Source: Domibacillus sp. PGB-M46
GTDB lineage: Bacteria > Bacillota > Bacilli > Bacillales > Domibacillaceae
DNA: 64,000 nucleotides
Assembly (NCBI RefSeq): GCF_022668875.1
Contig: NZ_JAKGCR010000007.1
Location: 181,359-245,358 of the forward strand
Direction: 5' to 3'
Shown here piece after piece: positions 56,055-64,000 of this stretch (position 1 is its first letter; each line of letters starts with the position of its first letter). Position numbers and translations under genes: made by a program. Under the pieces are notes generated by a model. It saw only the letters and a program-made list of their open reading frames with translations, was not told the origin of the DNA and made no database searches.

Positions 56055-57626
56055 TTATTTCACATCCAATTGGTTCGTTATCATATAATACTCGCTCCGG
56101 GCTGTGACCCAGTTTTTCACTTTATCATCGTTATACGCGACAATCGTGGACGGGTGCAGCACAAAAGAGTTGATCACATTCTCATGCACATAATCCGCCG
56201 CCTGCTCTGCCAGCACTGCACGGTTCTTCTGGCCGACTGTTTGATTAAGCTTATCAATCATTTTTGTCAGTTCCGGTTCTTCTGCACCGCTGAAATTCAA
56301 AGCACCTTTCGGATGATACGTTGCGTTTAAATAATAGCCGGCATCGCCACGCGGTGCTGTTAAATTACTGTATGTCGCCAAATCCCAGTCACGGTTAGAC
56401 GCCATGTATTCTTCCGGAATTTCAATTTGCTTAATGTTTACGTCGATGCCAATTTGTTTCGCATCAGATTGAAACACCTGTGCAATAAGCGGCAGGTCAG
56501 CCCTGGCGCTGTACGTGAGCAGCTCAAAATGAAGCGGCTTCCCATCCTTCTGCATCTTGCCATCCTTCAGTATGTATCCTGCTTTCTGTAAATATTGCAC
56601 AGCCGCATTCGGACCGGATGGCGGGCGTTTCTCGTACGTTGGCGCAAATGGCAGGGATGGCAAAAATGGCCCTTCTGCCGCTTCCCCGTATCCTAACAAA
56701 ATCGTATCGACAATTTCCTGGCGGTCAATCAATGCATCAACCGCACGACGTACATTGACATCTTTTAAACTTTCACGCTGCATATTCATCGTCATTTGAT
56801 GAACACGGAAGGTCTCCGTCGATTCTACTTTCATGCCGGGCTGTGCTTTTAATGTCTCCAGACTCTCCACCTCCGGCCGGTAGACAATATCGACCTGCCC
56901 GGATTGCAGTGCCATAGAACGCGCATTGGCATCTTCGTTAAACGAGAATGTAACCGAATCCAGCTTTGCAGCTCCGTCCCAGTAGCCATCATAGCGCTTA
57001 AGCTCAAGCCGGCTTCCCGGAACAAAGGACGTCAGAGCAAAAGGTCCCGTGCCGACCGGTCTATTGACGATGTCTTTTTCCGAAACATCAATGATGGATA
57101 CATTTGGATTCACCAGTTCAGAAATAAATTCAGGAAAAGGCTCTGTATTTGAAATGCGCAATGTATAGCCGTCTGCTTCCATTTTGTCGATCTTTAATGC
57201 ATTTTGAACAGCTGTGCTTTCTGTCAGTGCCCGCTCCAGAGAGGCTTTCACTGCCTTCGCATCCATTTTCTTTCCGTTTTGAAAAGTGACATCTTCGCGC
57301 AGGTGAATCGTCCAGTTTTGTCCGTCTGTACCTTCCCAGCTTTTTGCCAGCCATGGCGCGATTGTTAACTTGTTCTCTTCAAGCCGGACAAGTGTTTCCG
57401 TTATGCCGGCCCGCAGCGGAACGTAGCTTGAATCCACATGTGGATCTAAAGAATTGGTTGAGAAATTATAAAGAAAATGAATGTGCTTGTCTTCGCTTGT
57501 TGACGCCGTCGTACTCGATGAAGACTGTCCGCAGGCTCCCAATAAGCCAAGACAAGCTGCTGCTATCCCTATCTTCAACAAGCCTTTCCATAAAACACGC
57601 TTTCTCCTCCTCTTTACTGTCTGCAT
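56055..57626 (-). CDS. Nickel/metallophore ABC substrate-binding lipoprotein (NikA/CntA-like)
   Basis: 523 residues; captures a metal complex outside the cell and gives it to the permease. Seen: a long N-terminal basic stretch, hydrophobic core and lipobox LLGAC (Cys at about residue 32), then a family 5 (DppA/NikA) fold with SLDPHVDSS, NRPVGTGPFALTSF and RRAVDALIDRQEIV. ATG 57626 follows AAGGGGG. Three Zur-type boxes lie immediately upstream, so the natural cargo is probably a zinc (or mixed zinc/nickel/cobalt) chelate. Metallophore synthesis genes are not in this window. Confidence 0.88.
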   Translation of the reverse strand: MQTVKRRRKRVLWKGLLKIGIAAACLGLLGACGQSSSSTTASTSEDKHIHFLYNFSTNSLDPHVDSSYVPLRAGITETLVRLEENKLTIAPWLAKSWEGTDGQNWTIHLREDVTFQNGKKMDAKAVKASLERALTESTAVQNALKIDKMEADGYTLRISNTEPFPEFISELVNPNVSIIDVSEKDIVNRPVGTGPFALTSFVPGSRLELKRYDGYWDGAAKLDSVTFSFNEDANARSMALQSGQVDIVYRPEVESLETLKAQPGMKVESTETFRVHQMTMNMQRESLKDVNVRRAVDALIDRQEIVDTILLGYGEAAEGPFLPSLPFAPTYEKRPPSGPNAAVQYLQKAGYILKDGKMQKDGKPLHFELLTYSARADLPLIAQVFQSDAKQIGIDVNIKQIEIPEEYMASNRDWDLATYSNLTAPRGDAGYYLNATYHPKGALNFSGAEEPELTKMIDKLNQTVGQKNRAVLAEQAADYVHENVINSFVLHPSTIVAYNDDKVKNWVTARSEYYMITNQLDVK

Positions 57627-57643
57627 CCAACATCCCCCTTATT

Positions 57644-57705
57644 TCGTAATCATTACGTTTTAATATATCGTAATCATTACGTTTTAATATATCGTAATCA
57701 TTACG
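57644..57705. promoter_or_regulatory. Three tandem Zur-type boxes before the metal ABC operon
   Basis: Three identical 14-bp copies of TCGTAATCATTACG at 57644, 57668 and 57692, spaced exactly 24 bp. They match the Bacillus Zur core TCGTAAT-N-ATTACGA. The nearest box is only 3 bp before the Shine-Dalgarno of the binding-protein gene, so the array covers the promoter region. Expected result: repression in zinc-rich cells. Confidence 0.85.
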
Positions 57706-57726
57706 CTTTATCAATAGCATTGGGCA

Positions 57727-57933
57727 AAAAAGAAAAATAAATCTATGCTCTCTACTCTTTCATTAGGTGGAAAATAAAGTAATATTTTTTAAATATTTTA
57801 GGAATAAAGGAAATTTACTCATACAGTGAATTTAGCATTTTCATAAAATAATGGGATAGAGATCAAGAACGGCTCTACTATTTTATTGATGTAAGCAGTA
57901 AGCAGGGAAATTTGATAGATGGAAATATCATAA
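57727..57933. other. AT-rich spacer upstream of the metal ABC operon
   Basis: No gene or clear motif beyond the Zur array. Part of a 1.3-kb gene-poor stretch up to the ArsB-family gene. Confidence 0.5.
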
Positions 57934-58568
57934 ATGATGTTTAAAGAGCTGATCCGTTTGTATGCAGCCATTATATTTTTAGGAAGTAATAAGTCCGGTT
58001 CCAGTCGCGATCCTTTAAAAGCAGCGAAAAGTCTGGGGATTTTACTGTTTTACTGACGGATAGAGAAAAATGGATCAAGCAGCTACGGAAAGAATTTACG
58101 GACGTACATCAAATGATTTAGATGGGCAGCTTAGCGGACAAAAAAGCGATTCTGAAAGAAATTTCCTGCTTGAAAAGCTGGGAAAACAAATTAAGGCCTT
58201 TATGAATTTTATTGATTCAGTGGTAAGCCTTGCAGCCGATATTTCCTGGGAATTAAATCTCGCCGGGCTTTCGGTAAAGACCCTTTTTAATACGGAAGAT
58301 AAAACAAGGTTTCGGGGATTACTAAAAGAAAACCAAGCCTCCTCTTTTTATACTGTTTATTCATATTGAAGAAACTGAGGACAACCCTATTAAAAAATAT
58401 AGTGTACACCTCCCTTTCATTATAAAATCTCCTGTGTCTAATGGCTCTAAAGATGTTCTTCTCATTCCTTCAAAGAAAAAGTTTAAAGAAGCGACCCGGC
58501 ATTTTCAGGGACGCTTCCCCGGTGTGCCGGTCTTGATGAAAGAATACCGTGATGGTCTCAGTATTTAA
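57934..58568 (+). pseudogene. Decayed, frameshifted reading frame of unknown origin
   Basis: Coding-like sequence spread over different plus frames. Pieces: MMFKELIRLYAAIIFLGS (from 57934), a 99-codon open frame at 58070-58369, and an open run from 58326 to the TAA at 58568 with IHIEETEDNPIKKYSVHLPF and HFQGRFPGVPVLMKEY. The last two overlap and are joined by a one-base shift within 58326-58369. None has a good ribosome site, and no family is recognised. This looks like a broken gene of about 170-210 codons. Confidence 0.45.
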
Positions 58569-58665
58569 TTCTTTCCTAACTTCTTTAACAGCCACTTCAA
58601 CTAGTCTCATCTGTACAGCCTTCATTTTATTTCTGCCGGACAACTGACTCCCGTGCCCATGTAGA

Positions 58666-58728
58666 AAAACACCTTCAAGTTGGCTTTTCAGGTCATTACA
58701 TACCTGTTTTTCAACTGAAAGGTGTTTT
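58666..58728. repeat. Long imperfect inverted repeat
   Basis: Outer arms AAAACACCTTCAAGTTG and CAACTGAAAGGTGTTTT, inner arms CAGGT/ACCTG, followed by TTTG. It may end transcription or be a remnant of a small mobile element; no flanking target duplication was seen. Confidence 0.55.
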
Positions 58729-59013
58729 TGTTTGTCTCACTTTATAAGGTATTTCCTAATTCAAAGTTTAATGCTTTTACGAAGCTTAGCTGATTATTAC
58801 CTAATGGATGCGGTGGCTGGAGTTATAGGAGGGGGTAATATAAGTAAAAGTATATGTAGAAAAAAGCTTTGGATTCTAAAAATCCGGCCCTTTTCCAATA
58901 CATATACTAACACTTATATTGTATTTAGATTTTTAATCTCAAATACGATTTCGTTTCATACATTTTTAACCTCTAATTATTTTCTGCTCCGTTTCCTGCG
59001 GGAAGATCAGAAA

Positions 59014-60372
59014 CTAAGTGAAAATCATCTGTACCCAATAGAATAACAAGAATAATGTAACGATCGTTGTCAAGGGTATAACAATCAATGACACGCTTAA
59101 ATATTCTTTCCAAGAAACATGAATCCGATTCTTCCTTAAAATATCCATCCAAATTAGGGAGGCGAGAGTTCCGATCGGCAATAACAAAGAGCCCATATCA
59201 CTGCCAATAATATTTGCAAGATAAATCGTCTTTAAAGTGATAGGGTCTATCCCCATTTCTGTTAAGGTAATCGTTCCAATCATTAAGGCAGGATGGTTAT
59301 TGAAAAAATTGGATAAAACTGAGACTAGTCCGCCCATTATAAGGCTCGCCTGGAACAGCCCCTGATTAACAATCGGTTCACATGCCCTTACAAGCATGGC
59401 CGTTAATCCTGCATTGTGGAGCCCGTAAATAATGACATACATAGAGAAGGCAAAAAGTAAAATGTGCCAAGGGGTCTTTTTTAAAATATCCAGCGGGTTT
59501 GTTCGTAAATGGTACCATCTCCATGCAAGCAATAGGAAGGAGCCAAACACCGCCACCAGCTCAATTGGAATGGAGAGGTAGGACGCCACAAAAATCAGGC
59601 AGCGTACCACAAACACAAACAGTAAAAGCTTTAACATAAATTTTGTGCGTTTATGTTTTGTTGCAACAGACAGTGTCTCTTTTAACGGGTGAAAGTTTTT
59701 AGAGAAAAAATTTTCTTCTATGTCCTCCTGCAAAGAAGCAGGCAGCGTTTTGGGTAATTTCTTCTTCACTACAATAAACATTAAAGTTGACATGAACAAT
59801 AATCCAAGTGTTCCAGGCACAAACATCATGGCAGTATGCATGTAGAGGGTCATATGAACAATTTCCAGTGCAATTAAATTGACAATATTGCTTACGCCAA
59901 TCGGTGCACTAGAAGCGGTAGCGATCAGAGCGCCACTTAAGAGATACGGAAGCTGTTCAGATGGTTTCAACTGAAGGTTGTGAAGGAGTAAAATTAAAAT
60001 AGGTGTCGTAATTAGGATACTGCCATCATTGTTAAATAAAAGCGTCATCAAAAAACATAAAAGCTGAATGTACCAATAGAGACGATAGCCCGAGCCTTTA
60101 GCTAGCTTTGCAAGCCTCGCAGCTGCCCAGTGAAAAAAACCAAAGCTTTCCAATACGACAGCCATGACGATCGTGGCTATAATTGTAATAGATGCACCGC
60201 CTATCTTGTCGATAATATCTATAACATCTCCATACGATACAATTCCCGTCAGCAGAATAATCCCTGCACCAATCGACGCCGGCCATGCTTCATTGATCCC
60301 GCCTGGCCTCAAAAATATAACAAGCATTGTCATGATAAAGATCAAAATAGTCAATCCAATTTCAAAGCTCAT
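59014..60372 (-). CDS. ArsB/NhaD-type (ion transporter superfamily) transporter
   Basis: 452 residues, about 11-12 hydrophobic helices, ion transporter superfamily, with best fit to arsenite efflux ArsB and related anion/Na+ transporters. Seen: FNNDGSILITTPILILLLHNL in the first half and the paired late SNFFNNHPALMIGTITL, the two re-entrant-loop NNxx motifs of the superfamily. ATG 60372 follows GGGGAAGGG. No arsR, arsC or operator was found nearby, so arsenite as substrate is uncertain. Confidence 0.8.
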   Translation of the reverse strand: MSFEIGLTILIFIMTMLVIFLRPGGINEAWPASIGAGIILLTGIVSYGDVIDIIDKIGGASITIIATIVMAVVLESFGFFHWAAARLAKLAKGSGYRLYWYIQLLCFLMTLLFNNDGSILITTPILILLLHNLQLKPSEQLPYLLSGALIATASSAPIGVSNIVNLIALEIVHMTLYMHTAMMFVPGTLGLLFMSTLMFIVVKKKLPKTLPASLQEDIEENFFSKNFHPLKETLSVATKHKRTKFMLKLLLFVFVVRCLIFVASYLSIPIELVAVFGSFLLLAWRWYHLRTNPLDILKKTPWHILLFAFSMYVIIYGLHNAGLTAMLVRACEPIVNQGLFQASLIMGGLVSVLSNFFNNHPALMIGTITLTEMGIDPITLKTIYLANIIGSDMGSLLLPIGTLASLIWMDILRKNRIHVSWKEYLSVSLIVIPLTTIVTLFLLFYWVQMIFT

Positions 60373-61513
60373 TCGTCCCTTCCCCTTTTTGAAAAGTCGT
60401 CAATTAGAGTCCCTTCTTCTCCGTTTTATTACATTTATATTCACCTCTATTAAAAAGCAACTGTACAACCACCTAGTCTTTAAACTTATGCCGAAACAAT
60501 TCTTAAACTTCTAGACATGAAAGATCCTGGGTAGTCTATACTTATCCAGACACAAAATAAAGGCGGCGTACACTTGATCTAAAAAAAATGGGAATCTGGA
60601 CATTTACGTTTCGCTTCAATAAAGGCTTCTTTCTTCGACCGACTATGGAAGAAAGGCTATCCAGCTTTTATCAGTACCTATTTAGCATTATGGCTAAGAT
60701 GCATTATTCTTTTAGCTATATGGGTCTGTTCTTAGAATGGGTGAATCTCATTGGGAAAAATGCTTGCCTAAAAGTCTACTACTTAATTATTTAACTACTT
60801 ATCTTTGTTTTTTATTACTTCAATTGCTTCTGCTAAAGAAAGAATATACTCCTGTATCATTTGCTTAATTTTTATTTTCACATTTGAGGCAATCTCCATC
60901 CAGAGGGCGAATTCCATTTATTAAGAATCTTTTTCTGCCTCGTCCGCTGTCTCTCCTGTTGTTATGCAATTCCTCTTGGGGTCAATCAAAGCTAGTAGTG
61001 GAGTCGATTTGAGTGCACAGAGCTTACAACATAAGTGCAAAGTTAACAGGATGGTTTTTTGTTTCTTCCACCTTACCCCCCGTTTTCATTCATTGGCCCC
61101 TTCTGAATCATTGTATAGCGTTTTTGAAATGGGAATCGGAAGCGAGACTGGGGAAACAAGCTCGTGTTCACTAAGAATGCAGATTCTCAACACAGTGAAT
61201 CCACACTTCAGAGGGAATTTAATTGTGCGGGTTGCGTAAGTATACCGATGTTATTCAAAAATACGAATAATGGCGCTTGTTACACCATGTTTAATCTGGT
61301 TCTTTTCAGTCATCGGGTAAATAACTTAGAAGTATAAGGGAAAAGCATATTCCTTTTCCCTTTGGCTTTTCACCTGTATCATTTGCAATACTGAACGTAA
61401 CGATCGTCCCAAGTCCTGTTTTCCTTTCATTTATTGTAAAACACGTTCTCCAAGGTGATTGATTTGTTTTGTCTTATCTCTATTCCCTCATGAAACATAA
61501 AGGGAGAATTCTT
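60373..61513. other. Gene-poor 1.1-kb interval
   Basis: Short open frames on the plus strand (60588-60794, 60964-61239) lack ribosome sites and recognisable domains. A hairpin GGGAAAAG/CTTTTCCC with a following TTTGGCTTTT sits at 61336-61365. I see no RNA gene or mobile element here. Confidence 0.5.
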
Positions 61514-62599
61514 TTAATTCAAATCGGCTAAGTGCTTTCTCAAATAGTTGCTGCGATCACGAATGAATTGAAAAATAAAATCCGGTTCGCTATCGAATAC
61601 GTCGATCGTTTTCTTTTTATAAGGATCTAGAAGAATATGCGGACGTAAAGCTTGGTGCAGCAACATCACTTTGTTTTCCATGTATTCGACAGTAAACTTA
61701 GTTTCTAAGGTCTCCTCCAATATGTTTCGGTAAAGTTGACGGTACTCCGGTACTTGCAGAAGCAGGCAGGAAAGATGGTTGCTTTTCTTTCCTTCAATCG
61801 GAACGTAATCGTAACGCATTACCCCGCCGTCAACCTTTCTTCCCCAGGTTGCGTCATAATCCCAGGGAATGATTTCGAACAAACCTGTCTCACTGTTGCG
61901 ATACAGTGCGTAGTTATGAGTGAATCCATCATTATTCATTGTGCAGACGGCACCAGCAAGCCAGCGTAAATATTTATCAATATTAAGGTACTGAGGAATT
62001 ACATCAGGGAATTGAGAAAGGTGGGTATGGTTGATTTTCTCTATCAATTTTTGAAGAAAATCATCATCTGACGGGCTTCCAGACACTCGTTTATATCCCG
62101 AAAGAAGTGACTCTTTTTGCTTCTCATCTCTTGTTAAGGAGAAATTAGCATTATTGTTGACGGCATAATAAATAGGACCCAAAGGAAGGTCTCTGTTTTT
62201 CAAGAACAAATCATCGACGGATTCTAATTGTAAGTAGACACCTCTAAAAGATTCATTTCGGATTAAATTGATATGCTGGCTGTGTGGAGAGAGAACACTA
62301 AGATCGCGGAATAAGTCCAAAGAAAGTTTATTGCGGATAAGAGAGGGGTCCTTGTACTCTGCATTAAGATGAATAACGCGGGCCCCGGAGCATGTTGACG
62401 GCTTGATGAATTCAATTTGGTAGGATCTTTTGCGAAATTTTCGTGTATAAGAACCCCGATAGGCAATATCGATATCATAAATGGCTCCCTCTATTTGTAA
62501 ATAGGCAGGAACAGGGGTATCGCTCCGCACATCTCGCCGCAGTTCTTCTAGGTCCCCTTCTTCGATTATCAAAAAATAAGACGGAATTAGATAGGACAT
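61514..62599 (-). CDS. cotH: Spore coat protein kinase CotH
   Basis: Atypical protein kinase of the spore coat that phosphorylates Ser-rich coat proteins (CotB and CotG in B. subtilis) and controls assembly of outer coat proteins. Seen: DIAYRGSYTRKF, the block IHLNAEYKDPSLIRNKLSLD, the catalytic NNDGFTHNYALYR and the metal motif IIPWDYDATWG, with GVYLQLESVD before. 361 residues from ATG 62599 (MSYLIPSYF), close to B. subtilis CotH (362). A longer frame begins at 62695 but has no ribosome site; GAAAGGAA lies before 62599. Confidence 0.95.
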   Translation of the reverse strand: MSYLIPSYFLIIEEGDLEELRRDVRSDTPVPAYLQIEGAIYDIDIAYRGSYTRKFRKRSYQIEFIKPSTCSGARVIHLNAEYKDPSLIRNKLSLDLFRDLSVLSPHSQHINLIRNESFRGVYLQLESVDDLFLKNRDLPLGPIYYAVNNNANFSLTRDEKQKESLLSGYKRVSGSPSDDDFLQKLIEKINHTHLSQFPDVIPQYLNIDKYLRWLAGAVCTMNNDGFTHNYALYRNSETGLFEIIPWDYDATWGRKVDGGVMRYDYVPIEGKKSNHLSCLLLQVPEYRQLYRNILEETLETKFTVEYMENKVMLLHQALRPHILLDPYKKKTIDVFDSEPDFIFQFIRDRSNYLRKHLADLN

Positions 62600-62712
62600 A
62601 TCATTTCTTTTCCTTTCTATATGTGTGATAAAATGATACGCTGGCATTGCACCTTTGTGGACAACTAATAAACCAAGTGATTTTAAAATGGGCAAGAAAT
62701 TTAGGCCCTTCT

Positions 62713-62749
62713 ATAAAAAAACCCAGGAACGTATCCCTGGTTTTTTTGT
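62713..62749. terminator. Hairpin with A/T runs upstream of cotH
   Basis: Stem AAAAAACCCAGG/CCTGGTTTTTT with a short loop; the A-run and T-run allow action on either strand. It isolates cotH from the SET-domain gene. Confidence 0.75.
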
Positions 62750-63136
62750 TTAGCCGATCTCTTGGTCCAATCTGCGTTCTTATTTGATCTATCCTCTGTT
62801 AATATACATCTTTTACGTTTTTTCAAAGTCGATGTTACTTACCTTCCACTTTTCTTTTGGTAAAAAAACTCCCTTTAATCATCAATACAGTATATTCAAA
62901 CGGATATAAAGGTGATACCGAAACAGGGCACTGGCGGAGATCTTGTAATCGCCTGCTCAGTGAAATAAATGTATAAAGAAGAGATCTTCTTTCATCCAAA
63001 AATAAGGGGATAAAGAAGACAAAATGCAGCTTCAATGCAGGTGAATTTGTCTATGGCCTGAAGAGCTTTTAATGACAACATATTTAAATATAAGTGAAGG
63101 AGCAATAAAAATTTTTATTATTTTTGGAATGCCACA
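62750..63136. other. Interval between cotH and the SET-domain gene
   Basis: About 390 bp, AT-rich. A 66-codon minus frame (62835-63035) has no ribosome site and no domain. Nothing else supported. Confidence 0.5.
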
Positions 63137-63526
63137 TTAAGTTATGTAATCAATTACCTCAAACCATACTGCGGATTTATCTTCAGGATCACAGTTGTAA
63201 TTTATTGTGATTTCTTCATTCCTGCTAATGTTAGTTATTGCATAAAAGTCTATAGATAAGTTTTCTACATTATAAACAAACACAGCATTTGGCGTATAGG
63301 AATGATTAAACAGGGATCCATATCCTAAAGCAATCGCTGTTTGCTTATAATTTTTTCCCCAAGTGAAGCAGTAATCAACAAGCACCGTCTTTTCTAGATA
63401 TTCCCACTCATTTTGAGGCGATATTAAAACTGGGGAGACTTCAAAAAGCTCGCCTGTTTTAATATCACGCGCCGCATAAATTCCTCTGCCATACTTATCA
63501 GTGTTTCTTACATATATCGGGTTCAC
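63137..63526 (-). CDS. SET domain-containing protein
   Basis: 129 residues, GTG start at 63526 behind AAAGGGGC. It is a compact SET domain: RGIYAARDIKTGELFEVSP at the start, the GYGSLFNHSYTPNAVF motif and EEITINYN near the end, i.e. the NHSxxPN and GEE(I)xxxY parts that form the S-adenosylmethionine and active-site pocket. Lysine methyltransferase activity is usual for SET proteins; bacterial targets of this small type are not known. Monocistronic. Confidence 0.85.
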   Translation of the reverse strand: MNPIYVRNTDKYGRGIYAARDIKTGELFEVSPVLISPQNEWEYLEKTVLVDYCFTWGKNYKQTAIALGYGSLFNHSYTPNAVFVYNVENLSIDFYAITNISRNEEITINYNCDPEDKSAVWFEVIDYIT

Positions 63527-63660
63527 AGTGTTCGCCCCTTTCTATAACACCGGAACGCATTTTAGATTTGCATGGCCGATAAAAATCATTACCGATTTAT
63601 TAATATGAATTCCCTCTTTTACTATTCTTTTTGGAGTTGATAAGATTGCTCTTTAAGCAG

Positions 63661-63712
63661 GAATTGCTTCTGTTCGATCAATGAGTAATTGATCAAACAG
63701 AAGCAATTTTTT
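63661..63712. terminator. Strong hairpin after the repeat-protein gene
   Basis: Nearly perfect stem TTGCTTCTGTT.GATCAAT/ATTGATC.AACAGAAGCAA (one mismatch), directly after the stop of the repeat gene. The longer T-run is on the plus strand, so the direction is not clear. Confidence 0.65.
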
Positions 63713-63713
63713 T

Positions 63714-64000
63714 CTATCTTCGCGGACCTTTTCTAGGTCCTTTTTTTGGACCTGTTGATGTATCGCCCGTGCTTGTCGTGCCTGTTGATGTATCGCCTGT
63801 GCTTGTTGTGCCCGTTGATGTATCGCCCGTGCCTGTTGTACCTGTTGATGTATCGCCTGTGCCTGTTGTACCTGTTGATGTATTGCCTGTGCTTGTTGTG
63901 CCCGTTGATGTATCGCCTGTGCCTGTTGTGCCCGTTGATGTATCGCCTGTGCCTGTTGTGCCCGTTGATGTATCGCCTGTGCCTGTTGTGCCCGTTGATG
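63714..64000 (-). CDS. C-terminal end of a Thr/Ser/Gly decapeptide-repeat protein
   Basis: Open minus-strand frame from the window edge to TAG 63714, 95 codons seen. It consists of ten-residue repeats of the type STGTTGTGDT, eight copies or more, then a basic end (GPKKGPRKGPRR). The period of ten excludes a collagen GXY pattern. No hydrophobic anchor is visible in the part seen. Rich in Thr and Ser, it may be glycosylated or phosphorylated; with cotH close by a spore-surface role is plausible. Start and N-terminus are outside the window. Confidence 0.7.
   Translation of the reverse strand, partial: STGTTGTGDTSTGTTGTGDTSTGTTGTGDTSTGTTSTGNTSTGTTGTGDTSTGTTGTGDTSTGTTSTGDTSTGTTSTGDTSTGPKKGPRKGPRR
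63753..64000. repeat. 30-bp tandem repeat array
   Basis: Plus-strand unit begins CCTGTTGATGTATCGCC and repeats every 30 bp at least eight times to the window edge, with third-base and C/T changes between copies. It encodes the decapeptide repeat on the minus strand. Confidence 0.92.

Noticed and set aside
58732..59046. 104-codon plus-strand frame
   Set aside because: No ribosome site or domain, and its end overlaps the ArsB-family gene on the other strand.
60588..61239. Two short plus-strand frames between the ArsB-family gene and cotH
   Set aside because: No ribosome sites, unusual composition and no recognisable domain; treated as non-coding.
63753..64000. Possible CRISPR array
   Set aside because: Units are 30 bp head-to-tail without spacers and keep an open frame, so this is a coding tandem repeat.
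63714..64000. Collagen-like (GXY) spore filament such as BclA
   Set aside because: The period is ten residues, not three, so the collagen pattern fails; Thr-rich surface protein kept as the description.

Overview
The window reads as chromosome of a spore-forming, low-to-mid GC Firmicute of the family Bacillaceae. Three things point there: the gene order ligA-pcrA-pcrB-yerC-yerB-yerA-pur operon-yebG-yebE-pbuG-guaA follows the Bacillus subtilis backbone, the ribosome binding sites are strong AGGAGG types, and there are spore-coat genes (cotH and a sporulation-type metal oxidase locus). No rRNA, tRNA, CRISPR array, prophage or intact insertion sequence was seen. Species cannot be named from the sequence.

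Region 1 (1-29.2 kb) is conserved core. DNA repair genes (ligA, pcrA with a LexA-type box) are followed by yerABC and the complete twelve-gene IMP operon purE-K-B-C-S-Q-L-F-M-N-H-D, all on the minus strand. The pur operon has a PurR box, a sigma-A promoter, a guanine-type purine riboswitch and a terminator. The hypoxanthine/guanine permease pbuG has a second set of the same three controls. Between them lie yebG, yebE, ptsG and its antiterminator glcT; guaA and nadE follow.

Region 2 (29.4-42.4 kb) is the most distinctive part. It centres on mnxG, a 1216-residue multicopper oxidase of the spore Mn(II)-oxidase type, with mnxF-like and mnxE-like genes directly upstream. Divergent on the minus strand are a Sco-type copper chaperone gene and two paralogous small membrane proteins, plausibly the mnxC/B/A functions. 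Around these are a zinc-ribbon beta-rich protein, two paralogous proteins with two predicted Sm-like domains, a His/Cys-rich metal-binding protein with the same type of domain, and a DUF2512 membrane protein whose tail has eight repeats resembling the GPR cleavage site of gamma-type spore proteins. Two sigma-K-like promoters share the -10 sequence CATACGATA. Together this suggests an extended spore-surface metal-oxidation locus, with acidic and His-rich parts that could hold metal.

Region 3 (42.5-57.7 kb) carries accessory metabolism: uvsE, nrnB, a YdcF protein, a glnK-amt pair with a TnrA/GlnR box downstream of its promoter, an HNH protein, a NERD nuclease-like protein, a MarR-HlyD-DHA2 efflux operon with a perfect 26-bp palindromic operator, and a five-gene nickel/opine-type ABC importer behind three tandem Zur-type boxes.

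Region 4 (57.7-64 kb) is gene-poor. It holds a decayed reading frame, an ArsB-family transporter, spore coat kinase cotH, a small SET-domain protein and the end of a Thr/Ser/Gly-rich decapeptide-repeat protein that runs off the window.
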